NCBI GenBank assembly: GCA_947095535.1
Contig: OX352773.1
Coordinates: 86,586,670 to 86,650,669, forward strand
Direction: 5' to 3'
DNA from: Poecilobothrus nobilitatus
Lineage: Eukaryota > Arthropoda > Insecta > Diptera > Dolichopodidae
Length of the DNA stretch: 64,000 bases
Under the pieces are notes generated by a model. It saw only the letters and a list, made by a program, of their open reading frames with translations, was not told the DNA's origin and made no database searches. This document shows positions 51,801 through 64,000 of the stretch, one piece after another (the stretch's first letter is position 1; each line of letters opens with the position of its first letter). The translations under genes and the position numbers were made by a program.

Positions 51801-53690
51801 TTATATGTATACATAATATAATATATATTTATATTGAAATATCTAACCTGTTGGATGATAAATTTTAAAAATAGAAATCAAAATAAATAAAATAAATTTT
51901 TAAAAAAATAATTCAACTCGAATAAATACACAAAAAAAAAAAAGGTATAATGTTATAAACACCTTTGTAATTTTTTTCTACAGTTTGGTTGTTGTATTAT
52001 TTTTATAAAAAGTATTAATAAATATGTAGAAAAAAAAATTAATTTACAAATATAATAAAAGTATGAAATTTTTAATATATAGTTAAATTGTGAAAAATCG
52101 AATGTTATATAACATTTTTAATTAGTGTTGTAGACGTATTTGTATGTATGTATGCTATTAAGTTTATTTTTCTACTTGTGAATTACGCCTGTTCGAATTT
52201 ATGACGCTATTGCAAATGGCAAAGGAGATAAAACAAATTAATTGAATTTCTAATTCAACAATGTTGTTTTTAGCCACCATACTTTAATTTTTGATTATTT
52301 AGTTGAAAAAATGAATTTATCTTTTTCGAAGCCTTTTTTATATCCAACATTTTTGCGAAGATAATTATAGATGAACATTTTTTGAAGAAATCAAAGTGCG
52401 AGCCTTTAATGTTATTAAAACTAATACTGAGTTAATATAATTGTATTCTATAGAGATTTGGTAACTCGATTCGATACTACTTTACTTTTCATGTTTTTAA
52501 ATAATATGTATATAAATTAATTTTGTGATTTTCGGAAAACAAATATTAATGGGAAAAATGGTCAAATATTTTTGAAAAATGGAAAAAGGTTACATTAATA
52601 TTGGTAATATTGGTATTATATATTTCAACCCGTACTAATTATAAGGGTTTCTAATTAAATTATGTAATAATTTTTATTAATTATAATTTTATTAATTTAA
52701 AATTACCTTGAAGTTAAAAAAAAAAAAAGTTTTAAATGAATAAAATAAATATTTAATTGTATGCTTATATGTTCTTAAATATGATCCTTGAAATTTATAA
52801 ATCAATAAAAATTTATTATTAATAATTAGCTTATAATTTGAAGAAAAAATTTATCTCAACTAAATATCAAACTAAAGTTTTATTTTAAAGAAAATTAATA
52901 TATGTATATAATATATTTATGTATATAAACAAAAAAAAAAAGCGAAAGTAATTTATTCAATTGCTTTTTTTTTTTAACTCTTGTAATTTATTGAATATCA
53001 TTTGGTTGGATATTTAATACTTTTACTACTGGTTGTCTTTTTACTCTTATAAAGTGTAACACAATTTAAATTAACTTTTAAATCAAATCTCTTACATTAT
53101 TTTTACATTTACATTTTTTTTTTTTGGGGCATATTTTTATATTAATAAAATTTTGGTAACGCCTAAAGCGTGCAATCTAATGCTTAAAGGTATTTTTTTT
53201 TTATTTTTCTTTAATTTGAAACAATCGAGATATAATATTATATTTTTTGGAGGTGTAGGAGTTGAAATGTTTGTTTGATTACCAAAAATAAAACCTAGTG
53301 TCCTGATTGTAACTTGCAGGCTAAATAAAAATCAATCAATTGAAATCAAAAAAAATAAATCCCGTTTGTTTTATCGCAATAACACTTCCAGTAACTTACA
53401 ACAACAAAAAAAAAAAAACGGTGTTAAAAATGTCACAATTAATTCGGTTTAATTTGAAATGATTTGTTTTTAAGGCACCGTGTCTTTTTTTTTTTTTTTT
53501 GTTTTATTTATTTCTGAATACCTGATTTTTTAACATATAAATACATAGTAATTTTTTTAATTTTTACATTGATTTTTATTTTAAGGTTTTTTTTTTATTT
53601 CTAATGAGAATAAAATCTTGGCTTGGCCTTCAAATTATATGTTGTTTATCTCGGTTGAATAGTTATAATAAATTAATAACAGTAGAGTTT
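48846..53690. other. AT-rich stretch, no gene seen
   Basis: No supported gene. An imperfect inverted similarity (GTAGTCTTGTAC and GTAGAAATGT words near 50380-50500, complement near 50820-50930) may mark a small unclassified element. Confidence 0.4.
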
Positions 53691-53703
53691 TAGTTACAGT
53701 ATA

Positions 53704-53748
53704 GAAAAAGAGAGAGAGGGAGAGAAAGAAAGAGAGAGCAGAAGAAAA
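53704..53748. repeat. GA-rich simple repeat
   Basis: A purine-only run of GAGAGAGGGAGAGAAAGAAA type, about 45 bp. Such runs can bind GAGA-type factors in flies, but no function is shown here. Confidence 0.8.
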
Positions 53749-54252
53749 AATAGCGACGACATATTATAACAAAGTTATAAATTGCATGACTAATGATTTC
53801 GAGACATTTTAAATAGAAAAATATAAATAAAATAAATATCTAAATTTGTATAATTTATTTTATAAACTATTAATCATAATTTGAATATATATAAAAAAAA
53901 AAATAAAAATATTAAACTGTATATATATGGAATTTCCATTTATGTTTTCGATTTTCTAATACATATAACTAGCTAATAAAATTATGAACTAGATACGAGT
54001 ATAACGAAAAAATAAAATTAACACTTGATTAAGTAGTGTGTTAAAAGATTGTGCACATAGTTAATTTTCAATGCTTATAATTATTATTAAATAATTATTC
54101 AGATATTAAAAGTTACAATCAAAGTCCGGGTAAAATAGAGATCTTAATTAAAAAAATGTACGTAAAATATTGTAAACTTGGTTAAAGTTGGTTATATGAT
54201 GATTGTATATTCTTGATTGTAATCAATCATAACATTATTTTTTTTTTTTTAG

Positions 54253-54399
54253 ATCCAACACAACACAATTTTTAATTTAAAGTATCAAGTTTCAAATTTA
54301 TATTGTTATATTGTTTTAAAACCTGCCCAATCTAGAGGATCAACGATTTATTCGGATCACTGCTATCCATATTCCATCTACGCGAAATATAATTTTTAA
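54253..54399 (+). other. Open segment behind a strong splice acceptor, possible terminal exon
   Basis: A run of 12 T (54239-54250) followed by AG at 54251-54252 opens directly into 48 codons ending at TAA 54397-54399. Part of the frame reads LKPAQSRGSTIYSDHCYPYS, less AT-driven than its surroundings. I do not recognise the protein, and no matching upstream exon was found, so it may be chance. Confidence 0.25.
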
Positions 54400-54702
54400 G
54401 ATTTAATAATTAATTAAGTTTAAACTTCTTCTTGGTTATTTGTTGCTGAGATTGAGGAGGCTTTTAACTCTATACAGATAATATTATTTTGAAATTATTT
54501 ATTGTTGATATTGTACCCCATTTTTTTTTTTAAGAATTAATGCTCATATGCGATTATTAATCAACTCCGTTGTATGATTAAAATAAACAACTACAGTTAG
54601 AAAAATTGAAGAAAGGTAGATCTCAAGTTTTATTTAAAAAATTAAAAGAAATCGCAAAATTCAATTGCCTTTAAAAAAAAAACTATGTAATAACTATGTA
54701 AT

Positions 54703-54860
54703 TATAAAATACGCTTTAAATACCGAGGGAGTGTCGGTTCGAATGCCACACACGTCGTAAAAGTTATTCCCCCTTACGATATTTACAGCCACACCTGAAA
54801 AGGAAAGGCTGTGTAGTTTCCTGTTCACATTTATGTGGTAGAGAAATGCATTAAAAAAGA
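54703..54860 (+). mobile_element. SINE family 1, 5'-truncated copy
   Basis: Begins inside the head at ATAAAATACGCTTTAAATAC and keeps the B box (GGTTCGAATGCC), the GTCGTAA/TTACGAT stem, GGCTGTGTAGTTTCC and the AATGCATT plus A-run end. The A box is missing. 5' truncation is typical of LINE-driven copying. Confidence 0.88.
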
Positions 54861-54864
54861 AAAT

Positions 54865-57800
54865 TAAGTTTTAAAAATAATATGATTGAAAATTTCCTAA
54901 AAAAAAAAAAATTTCGACTAAAATTATATAAAATTAATTTAGGAATAATTTATTAGAGATTTAAAGATTTACCTTTATCATCTGATAAAGGCAATTTAGC
55001 TTCTCAAAACAATTAAAAATATAGTTTTTTAAGAAATCAACATGGAAAACTAACTACCACTTTTGAAAGTTAAATTAATATTCATTGTAAATTTGTTAAT
55101 TTAGAAAATTGCATCTACAAGGGCCCATTTTTAAAAAATAATATGTACCTATCTAGTTTTTTTTTTTATAAATTTCAATCAACATAAGATTTGGCGATTG
55201 AAAACTTGTTTTTTATTTTTTATATTTTTATTCGTATAATCGTACATTTAAATATTATAGAGATTGATGCTATCTTTAGATTTAAACTCTCATATTAATT
55301 TGTTAATATGTCATTTGGCTGCGCTCCCCAACTACAGAGATCTTATAGAATTGCAATATAGCTACTACAAATCGAACAGAATAAAAGTAAACTTAATTCA
55401 GATATAGGTAGTACATCAAAAAGGAAAATAAAACTTGCATTTATGTTACTTAAGTTGAAGCTTTATTGATTCTATTTTTTTTTATAAACTTTTACTCAAA
55501 ATTTTTTTATATTATTTCGCATTTGATATTATATATTAACCTTTAAATGACAACAAAAAACTTTTAATGTTTATTGTTTGTTGTAGTAAGGACAACTTTT
55601 TTTTTTGTTACACATATATACTAGATTTAAATTAACTTTTTATGATTTCAAGTTGTTTGTTTGTGCGGTCTAATTAAATTATGGAAAATAATTAGTAGAT
55701 TTACATGTTTTTTTCACTAACTTATTTAATTGCTAACAATAAAGAAAAAACCGGAATCAAAAATTTTTATTACTATTTAAATAAAAAACAAAATATATTT
55801 TTATTTTTCCCAAGGAGTTATAAAACAATTAAAATTTTATTGAACGTTTTATGCTCATATAAATATTGAAAAATTAATTGAAAATACCACTTTTAATTTT
55901 AAAACAGGAATTAAATTATTGTAATTTTAAAGTAATTAGTCTTGTCTAGGATGTAACATATGATAATATTAATATATATGTAAAAACAATATGAAAAAAA
56001 TAAATTTTTTTTCCTTTTGAATTTGACAAATGTTCACTAATTTCTAACAAATAAATCGTCATTTATGAGTTTAATTCCATGAAAAGCAATAAATTTATAA
56101 TTCCAGTAATAAACAAAAAAAAAAAAAACACACACACAAAATTTGTCCATTAATTGAACTCTAAAAGACTTAATTACTATTCCTACATATATCAATAATA
56201 TGAACATAATTTAAAAAAAAGAGAAAACATAAACAAAAAACAAACATTAAAAGATAATTAAGCAATTTTAATTCATACTTTTTTAAACTCACTGACTGAA
56301 TAAAGAATATAAAAAGAAAAGTTATAATATTCTAATATTTAAATAATATTTTGAAAAAATGCGGTGGAAGGTAATGGGAACCAGTTTATATTATAAATTC
56401 TAAGGAAATTACTATACAACAAATGAAATCGCGAATACGAATTCATTATGAAAAAAAAATTAAGATTTTGGTGGCCGAGTATTTAAGCATATGGTCAATT
56501 TCAATTAAAAGGAAAAGTGAAAATTATTTAACAAATCTCTCTTTCGATCATACCTAAGATTAATACATAAATATAATATAATATAATATAAAGAAAATAA
56601 ATTATATTTATTACTGTAAAAATTAATATTACTATAAAACATAATAAAATAAGAAGAGGGCGGTTTTAGTACATCAGAATTAAACCAAAAATTTTTAGAG
56701 ATAATAAGTACAAGCAAGGAATTAAATTACTTTAAAAAGTAACCAGACCAAACTTTGAATAAAGAAAATAAACCAACGACAAATGATTTCAATTGGTAAG
56801 AAAAGTGATATAAGAAATTTATAAAAAGTTTTATTATATTTTTAAGGATTTTAAAAAAACTAAAAAGGTTGGGAAAACACAGCGAATGAAATTCGAATGC
56901 AAATAAGTTTTATTTATAATAAAACTAATTATTTTTAAAACATAAAATGTATATACGTTTGTCCTATAATAGGTCCGATCTACTTTATAAATTTTCAGTT
57001 TTTAATTTTTTTTTATTTTAAGTACCTATCATTTTTTTTTTTTTTTTATAATACAGAGATAATAGAAACGTGTATATATATATAAATATAAAAATAAGTA
57101 CTTGTACATATTATTATTACATGTTTTGTCCAAAATCAAAAACTTTAAAAATAAAATAACTACAAAAATAAATAACTACACAAAATATTCAGACAAAAAG
57201 CAAAAATTTAAAAAAAAAAGAAAAAAAACTTTCACCACTTTCTATAAAATAAAGAAAAAAAGTTACTTTTTTTTTTTAATTTCTTTTTTAATGTTCAAGA
57301 CTTGAATTTTAAGCACGTTTTTTATATATAAATATGTATATAATATACATAAATACATATTGTGTTGTTTACTTACATATTTACGTTAAGAAATATTTGT
57401 TTGAAAATATAAATTTTATATATGTGCAACATATCTTATAGATACAACAAAAACCTGATGTACCAGCTTTTTTTTATTATACTGAGACAAAAAAAAAAAA
57501 AACAACTAAAGTTATTTTTGTACATAAAATACTCGTCTTTTATTTTGAAAAAAAAAAAAAAAAAAAAATTGATCATCAAAATTATGATAATGATGACAAC
57601 GATGATTGTGATTTGTGATGACGAATTAACTGACTTACTGGTTATAAGTATTATTAAAATTTTTTCCCCCAAAAGGTATTTAACCCAACGACATGCAATT
57701 TAAGCAGGTTAATACAAAGTGCAATTAAATTTATTTCTTTATTTCGAGACTCGATAATTGTTTTCACATGAATTTTAAATGTGCGACTATGGATTCAATT

Positions 57801-57990
57801 ATTCTATTATACTATTATTTTATTTTAATGATGTTTCTAATTGAAATATTACAGTTCTGTCGTAGTTTTTGCTCTTGTAATACATTTATAAAACTTAGTA
57901 ACTAATCAATAAAGACTTAGTTGAAAAATACTTTTAATATGACACTATTTATATTTCAAAAATTCGAATTTAAACCGTGAAAAGTTTAAA
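54865..57990. other. AT-rich stretch, no gene seen
   Basis: No supported gene. A tRNA-Ser/Leu-like 5' snippet (TGGTGGCCGAGTATTTAAGC) near 56470 has no T-arm or body. Confidence 0.45.
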
Positions 57991-57997
57991 CTGAATA

Positions 57998-58584
57998 AGA
58001 GGGCAGTCCGAAAAGTTTCTTGTATTCATATTCAAAAACAGTTTTTTTTTGTATTTTATTTTTTAATTTTTTAATATGGTCTCTTTCCAACTTAATACAC
58101 TTTTTTTCAAGCTTATTTTTAACTCACGCTCTGCCATCTCGCGAACTTTTACTCGGCGATCGTTTGTCACTACATCATGTAGTTTTCATAATTTCAATGG
58201 ATGTAGCTGTTTTTGGTCTCCCACTTCTTTGTTCATCATTTACACTTGTACGGCCAAGTTTAAATTCAGCTACCTAAAAACGAATGGTTTCATATGATGG
58301 TGATGAAGTACCTAAAGTACTATCCATATCCTTTTGGATATCGGTTGCTGATAAACGTTTCAAAATAAGATAATGAATTGCAGTACGAATTTGAAATTTA
58401 TCCATCAGCTGAAAAGAACAAAAGTTAACTGATTAGATAGCTGTTTCACAATAAACTATTTGACAGATAGATTTGAAAATTTAAGACAGACAACATAAAA
58501 GATTATTCTTTGAAATGGCAATCATAAAAATTTATAATATTGACAAAAGGATACCGTTACAGAAAACTTTTCGAACTGCCTTCG
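57998..58584 (-). mobile_element. Mariner element, internally deleted
   Basis: Ends GGGCAGTCCGAAAAGTTTC (left) and the complement of GAAAACTTTTCGAACTGCC (right) form inverted repeats. TA flanks both sides (57996-57997 and 58585-58586). Length 587 bp against about 1.3 kb for a complete mariner. The catalytic half of the transposase is deleted, so this is a non-autonomous derivative. Confidence 0.93.
58115..58405 (-). pseudogene. Mariner transposase N-terminal domain remnant
   Basis: From ATG at 58405 the frame reads MDKFQIRTAIHYLILKRLSA, then TDIQKDMD, SPSYETIRF, a TAG in place of Trp, then VAEFKLGRTSVNDEQRSGRP and KTATSIEIM. This is the mariner paired helix-turn-helix DNA-binding region, including the linker motif GRPKTA. 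After a frameshift there is DKRSPSKS where the related frame encodes NDRRVKVREMAER. The DD34D catalytic domain is gone. Confidence 0.92.
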
Positions 58585-58589
58585 TATAT

Positions 58590-61500
58590 TTTTGGGATCA
58601 TAATTTTAAGGAATTTATACAGGTATCTATGGGGATTTAATAACAAAAACTTATTAATTTTTAGCCGCTTATATAACTTCTAAACCCAGTAGAATACAAA
58701 ACCTTTTTTAACTTTACTTATATACTTTATTCTCAAACATTAACTTGTACTTATTCTCAAAGACATATCAGTTATTTACCTTGGAGCGTTTAGAAGATAT
58801 AGATATAGAGCGTTAATTCGTGGAAGGAGCAAAAACAAAGATGTGCTAAACGAAAAAAATCTATTCTCGGTGTTCTTGGATTTTAGAAAAATACCAAGTA
58901 CAGTACCAATTTACGCAGTACCAATTACAAAGTAAAAGTTAAAAATGGATTATGAACCGTTTTTTTTTTTTGGAAGCTTTAGAGAATTAACTAAGAACTA
59001 AAATATCACAAATAGATTTTTTAAGATTTCTTTAGCCCAAAGTCCTATTTTATATTTAAAATTTCCCAAATAGAATATATAAACAAATATACAAAAATAA
59101 AAATACATATAGAAATAATGAAACATGAGGAATCCGTTTTAAAAACACAAAAGAAAAAAAATTATTTTTTTCAATTAACAATAGTTTTAATTTTTTTTAA
59201 GTTCTTTATATGCAATTCGAATTTAATGTAAATTTCATTTTGTTGTAACAGATAGAAATTTAAATGTACATATATTACGTATTTTTGGTATTGTTTAATC
59301 ATTAAAATCATTTTCCAGAAGGAAAAAAATTAACAAAAAATAAATTTTACACTAGGTATACAACTACAAATATATATAAAGCATGTTAATCTTAGAGATA
59401 TAAATTAAATTAAAAAACTTAAGTGACTCATTTGAAATATACACAATTTTGTCTATGATTTATTAGACAAACAATAGAATGCAGTTTTCAAGTTTATTTT
59501 ACTAATTAATAACAATGATATGTGAACTTTAGTGATCATAGAAAATGTATGAAATTATCTTAAATTTTCCCTTCTATGTGAATATAGTCTTATAAATCAT
59601 AAGTTTACATTATTACAATATTAAAAATACATAATTAAAAATATACAAAAAAAAAAAAAAAACATAACCACTAGTGTTAATAACCAATACGAGGTGAAAT
59701 GCGTTAATAATTACTGGAATGTATGCAAAACTTGAAGGGTGAAAATACTATGTAAAAATATAGTTGTTAGTAAATAGCGATCATTGCGCAAATATTCTAA
59801 GTGTGAATTAAATTTTATTCGCAAAACTAAAATCTTGAAAAACAAATTAACATTCAACCTTAAAATTGAGCATAAAATATTAAGTTAAACTTTATCGCAA
59901 TATCTTTCTCAAACAAAAAAAAAAAAAATTCTATTTAAAATAATTTAATAAATAAACTAAAATAAAATGTGTCGTCTGCCATTAAAAATAGAACATTTTT
60001 ATAATTTACATAAAACAAAATATAAGAAATGAAATAAAAAAATGATTTACGATGTCCAGTCACAATTTATCATCATATAATCGAGCTTTCATGAATTTTA
60101 ATATTAACAATGCAACAAAAAAAAAAAAAAAATAGAAACTTTTACAAAAAAAACAACGTGTAAGATCAGAATTCATTGTCCAGTTTAATGAAAAGAAACA
60201 AAAAAAAAAAAACGATCTTTTGTAATACATGTATTGAGACGTTTCACTCATGTGTTTTATGCAATAAAAACGCTGTTACTATAATATTTCATATTACATA
60301 TAAGTATGATATGTATATTAACCTGACCATATGAATGCAATACCTCTTAGTAAAATTTATTGTTTAATTTTTAATTTTTTTTTCATTTCACAATAGTTTA
60401 ATAAAACGTGTTTCACAAAATTAGATCCGTCATGGTCGCAGTCATCATGTCGTCATTTTAACTTTGTGATATTCTACATATTAATATTATATAAACTAAA
60501 TAAGCTTCACTTGTTATAATTATATAAAGGTTATTATCCACAAAGATACAAATTAAAGATACATTAAATTATATATGATTAATTGATATGTATGTGCACG
60601 AGTTAGGGTTGCGTAACATAACGCTAAGACTTTCTTTTAAATTTGTATAGCTTTTTTCTTATCATACGTTTTTGTTTTTATACTTTTACTGATTCTGTAA
60701 CACTACTTGTTGCTTAGTGTTCGCTTAATTCACATAAATTACTGATTATAGTGGCTTTGAATCATTTCTACAATTCATTCTTTTTTGAAACTCGTTTTAA
60801 GTATAGTCACAATAACAATTTGAATTATACAAAACAATAAGAATCTTAAGTTTCAAAAATAATTTCAGTTAAAAAAAAAAAAGTAAGTTAATATGTAAAT
60901 ATCTCGTTAATTCACCTATTAAGTTAATAGGTAACTATCTATAAACAGTACAGCTATATTTATTAATTTCAAAGAGCATATGCATATAAATAACTTAAAG
61001 AACCAATCGTTTTTTAATTTTTATACTAAAGTGTCTTTTAGTTACCCAACACATTACACAATATAGAATTATTAAAATAAAGTGTAAAAAAAAAAAAAAC
61101 AAATTAAATCTCAAAAATTTAATTGACAATATAAAATTATTTTTTTAATCGAATTGATATTTAAATGGTGTCAGAATTTCTCATTATTATAGTTGTTAAA
61201 CTGTTAACTAAGTATCTACAAATATATAATAATTTATAAAGAAACTTGTTGCAAACTTCTGTGAACTTTTAGTGATTAGTTGCGACTAGTTGATTTTTTT
61301 TTTTTTTTGATTTCAAAATATGTTCCAATTAAATATGCCTAGAATAAAACTAATCTATTCAGAGGTACATACGTTAAATTATTGGAATGAATATTTTTTA
61401 TAAAATGAAAAATATTCAAAAAAAAAAAATGCAAAATCTAGGAAACAGATACTGCAGAAAAAACGTTTCAAGGATTTACATTATGATATGGTTGAAAATA

Positions 61501-63735
61501 ATTTTTAGCTAAAAATAAATAATTATAATTTCATTTTTTATTATTAATTTACAAGAATTGTTGATTTTTGAAAGGAGAACACTAAAGTAGAACAAGTTGT
61601 ATATATGTACATATGTATGTACATACATTCAGTTAGAGGTGGTGTGGGAAAAAAATTCAAAAAAGAAGCAGAACATTTAATGTAAACCTTAAAATTATGC
61701 TTTATATTACATTTTAATATTTTTAATTTATTTTTTTTTTATTATATTAACAATTAAACAAATTATTAATTCAATATTTTTACAAAAAAAAAAAAACAAA
61801 TCGAAAATAAAATACATATCTACATATGTTTAATTTCATTTAGATTTAAAAAATATGATAAAAACACACATTTGACACATACACTAGTTATTACATTTCT
61901 GTTGACAGTTTGACAGAAAATTAAAAAGCAAAAATTATGATTTTTCTTTGAATTTATAAAATAAAAAAAAATTTATATTGCCAAATTTCATATCATAGGT
62001 TTTTTTTTTTTTTTTTGTTATTAAATGCAATTTTTAGAGAAATATTAAATTTCTACACGAATAAAATTATGTATAAGTAAGTAAGTACATATTGTAATTT
62101 TGATTACATTTTTAATTACATTACAATTAACCGAAACGGATCATTAAATAAGTGTCAAAAAATTGTTGTTATATAAAAAAAATTAAAATAGGTATAATTT
62201 GAAATTAATTTGTATTAGAATTTTATCAAGTGACTTTTGCAGAGGCTAACAATACAAGTTATATAAACAACACTAGACAATATTTTAATTTTATTTTAAT
62301 TTCAGTTTAATGATAGAAGACAATATAAAAAAATAAAAATTGAGGATTGTACGAGGATTGAATACTCTTGACTATTCGAGATTTGAAAATAAAAATTTAG
62401 AAAAAATATTTTTAATATATTAATTAATAAAGCAATAAAACTTTAAGTAAAATTAAAAATCCCCAAAATAAAAACTGCATAATATGTTCAATATTAAAAT
62501 GCTTTTATGTATAATTTGAAAAATTCAATGTACAAATTTAGCTTCTTTTCATGTTTGCAATATAAATATTTAAATTTAATTCTTTTCATCATCTAATGAC
62601 AGACAATTTAAGTGTTTATTATTCATTATTTTCTTTTGAAAAATTAACGCAGCAATTATCACATGACAACAGATCATTTAATGTTAAATTAAAAATAAAA
62701 CTAGAAATTTTTTAATTTTTTTTTTTGTTTTAGATTCTTTTATTGTTAAAATTAGCTGCAAAAAGAATTTTTCAAAAGAATATGTAAATAGAAAAATGAA
62801 CTTGATTTTCAGACAAAATAGTGATTCAATTATAAATTGAGGAATAGTACATGGAAATTTGATATAATTGAGTCTTTTTTTTTTAATTAGTTTAATTGTT
62901 TATTTCAAGAAGAACACAGAAAAACATTTAGTTTATTTTAATTACATAGTTGCTTTAGTTTAGAAAATAAACTTACTCTAATTTTGGGCATTTTATCTGT
63001 GAAATTAGCTGTGACAATGAACAATTTGTATAAAAATATTATGGTTTTTTTTCTATTATTAATTTGAAATTGAATTTTACAATTGAAAAATTTTATTTAT
63101 AATTAGATTATTTTATTCTACAACCGAAATAATGAAGAATAATAATACAGTTTTTTTTTATTTTAGAATAATAGCATTTGATTATACTATAGAATAAAAA
63201 ATATATTATTTTTTGTTATGGAAATTTGAATGTATAGAAAATTCCATCTTTGAAATACGATAACAGATTCCAATTTGGGAACATGCAAAAAGAATAAATG
63301 AAGAAAAAGAAAAACTGAAACTTAAATTAAATAAAAATTTAAATAATTTTACTAAAATCAATAGAAATTATTTATTTATTTATTTGTTTAGTTCAAACAA
63401 TTTACAATTTTTTTAAATAGTTTTACAATTTTTTTCTTAGTTAATTTTTTTTTAATTTTATTTATTTAATCCAAATATTACCCTTTTACAATATTGTATT
63501 ATATATTACAAGTTTTTTACAGAGATTAGATTTATTATTATTATCTTTACAGCTGAGAATAAAAAAAAATGTACAAATGAGTAATATTTTTAGTTTAATT
63601 AAAACTTAAATCTAACTTAATCTAGTCAAAATTATCTTATAGTCTAATTTGTATTAAGCAGGAGCTTACAATGTTAATTTTAAACAGAATTTGAATTTCT
63701 TATTAAGTGATTTTCAGAAAATATACATTTATTGA
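58590..63735. other. AT-rich stretch, no gene seen
   Basis: No supported coding gene or classified repeat. Several long A and T runs and TACATATGTATGTACATAC near 61605-61625. Confidence 0.45.
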
Positions 63736-63740
63736 TGAAT

Positions 63741-64000
63741 TTAACATGTTTGATTTATTTTATCTAATACTAAGCCGATATTTCTTTGTTGATGAAATAA
63801 AATTGTTGAATAATGAAAAGGTAAATTGAGCATTAACTTTAAAATTTTATTTTGAGCAATTTGCATCTTTTTGATGTGAGTAGCTGCTATATTCTGAAAA
63901 ACAGGGCATCCGTACAAGATAATCGGCTGAAACACCATTTTTATAATTTGAAGTTTGTTTTCTCTTAATAGTTCGGAATTTCTATATATAAAAGGGTACA
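63741..64000 (-). mobile_element. Jockey-like non-LTR reverse transcriptase C-terminus, runs off the edge
   Basis: Open on the minus strand from the window edge to a stop at 63741, with no break in 86 codons. It reads YPFIYRNSELLRENKLQIIK, MVFQPIILYGCPVF and AATHIKKMQIAQNKILKLML. This is the thumb-side part of jockey/CR1-type reverse transcriptase, where ...NKL-LYK-I-RPI-TYGCPVW is followed by L-Q-QNK-LR. The usual Trp of PVW is Phe here. The Tyr-x-Asp-Asp active site would lie beyond the window. The protein stops early compared with full ORF2, so the copy is probably truncated at its 3' side. The RNase H fragment at 2755-3170 is a separate piece. Confidence 0.85.

Noticed and set aside
56463..56510. 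tRNA-Ser/Leu-like start TGGTGGCCGAGTATTTAAGC
   Set aside because: No T-arm, acceptor partner or SINE body follows. Too short to call.

Overview
This is a eukaryotic, very AT-rich window that reads as insect nuclear DNA. A dipteran is my best guess, because of the many tatgtacata-type runs, the short 60-100 nt introns with GT...AG ends, and the mix of mariner, Harbinger, SINE and jockey-like debris. I cannot name the species. There are no bacterial features, CRISPR arrays or rRNA genes.

Only two genes are supported as intact, both on the minus strand. The first is Cdc42 (4 coding exons, 192 aa, 7521-8326), with every GTPase motif and a geranylgeranyl-type CaaX end. The second is a C2H2 zinc-finger transcription regulator (6 coding exons reconstructed from splice sites, 741 aa, 17859-26267), with four zinc fingers, Gln-rich and Asn-rich stretches and a SUMO-type motif. 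All its exons are in phase 0 and its introns reach 3.9 kb.

Downstream of Cdc42 on the same strand (789 to about 2300) lies a decayed second copy of Cdc42. It still has all three introns, so it arose by DNA duplication and not by retroposition. A tRNA-derived SINE has landed in its third intron.

The rest is mobile-element debris. There are two internally deleted mariner elements with TIRs and TA duplications (11433-12364; 57998-58584) and a Harbinger-derived element with nested double inverted repeats (34583-35371). Fragments of a Tc1 transposase, a hAT-like transposase, a DUF7869-like protein and a non-LTR RNase H are also present, as is a jockey-like reverse transcriptase C-terminus running off the right edge. 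Five copies of one SINE family and two of a second share hairpins downstream of the tRNA-like head. One copy of the first family sits inside a copy of the second, with a perfect 14-bp target duplication.

From about 26.3 kb to 64 kb I see no intact gene. Roughly 39-57 kb is low in recognisable transposons and has a few possible splice-bounded pieces, so it may be intron or regulatory DNA of a gene outside the window. That is inference.
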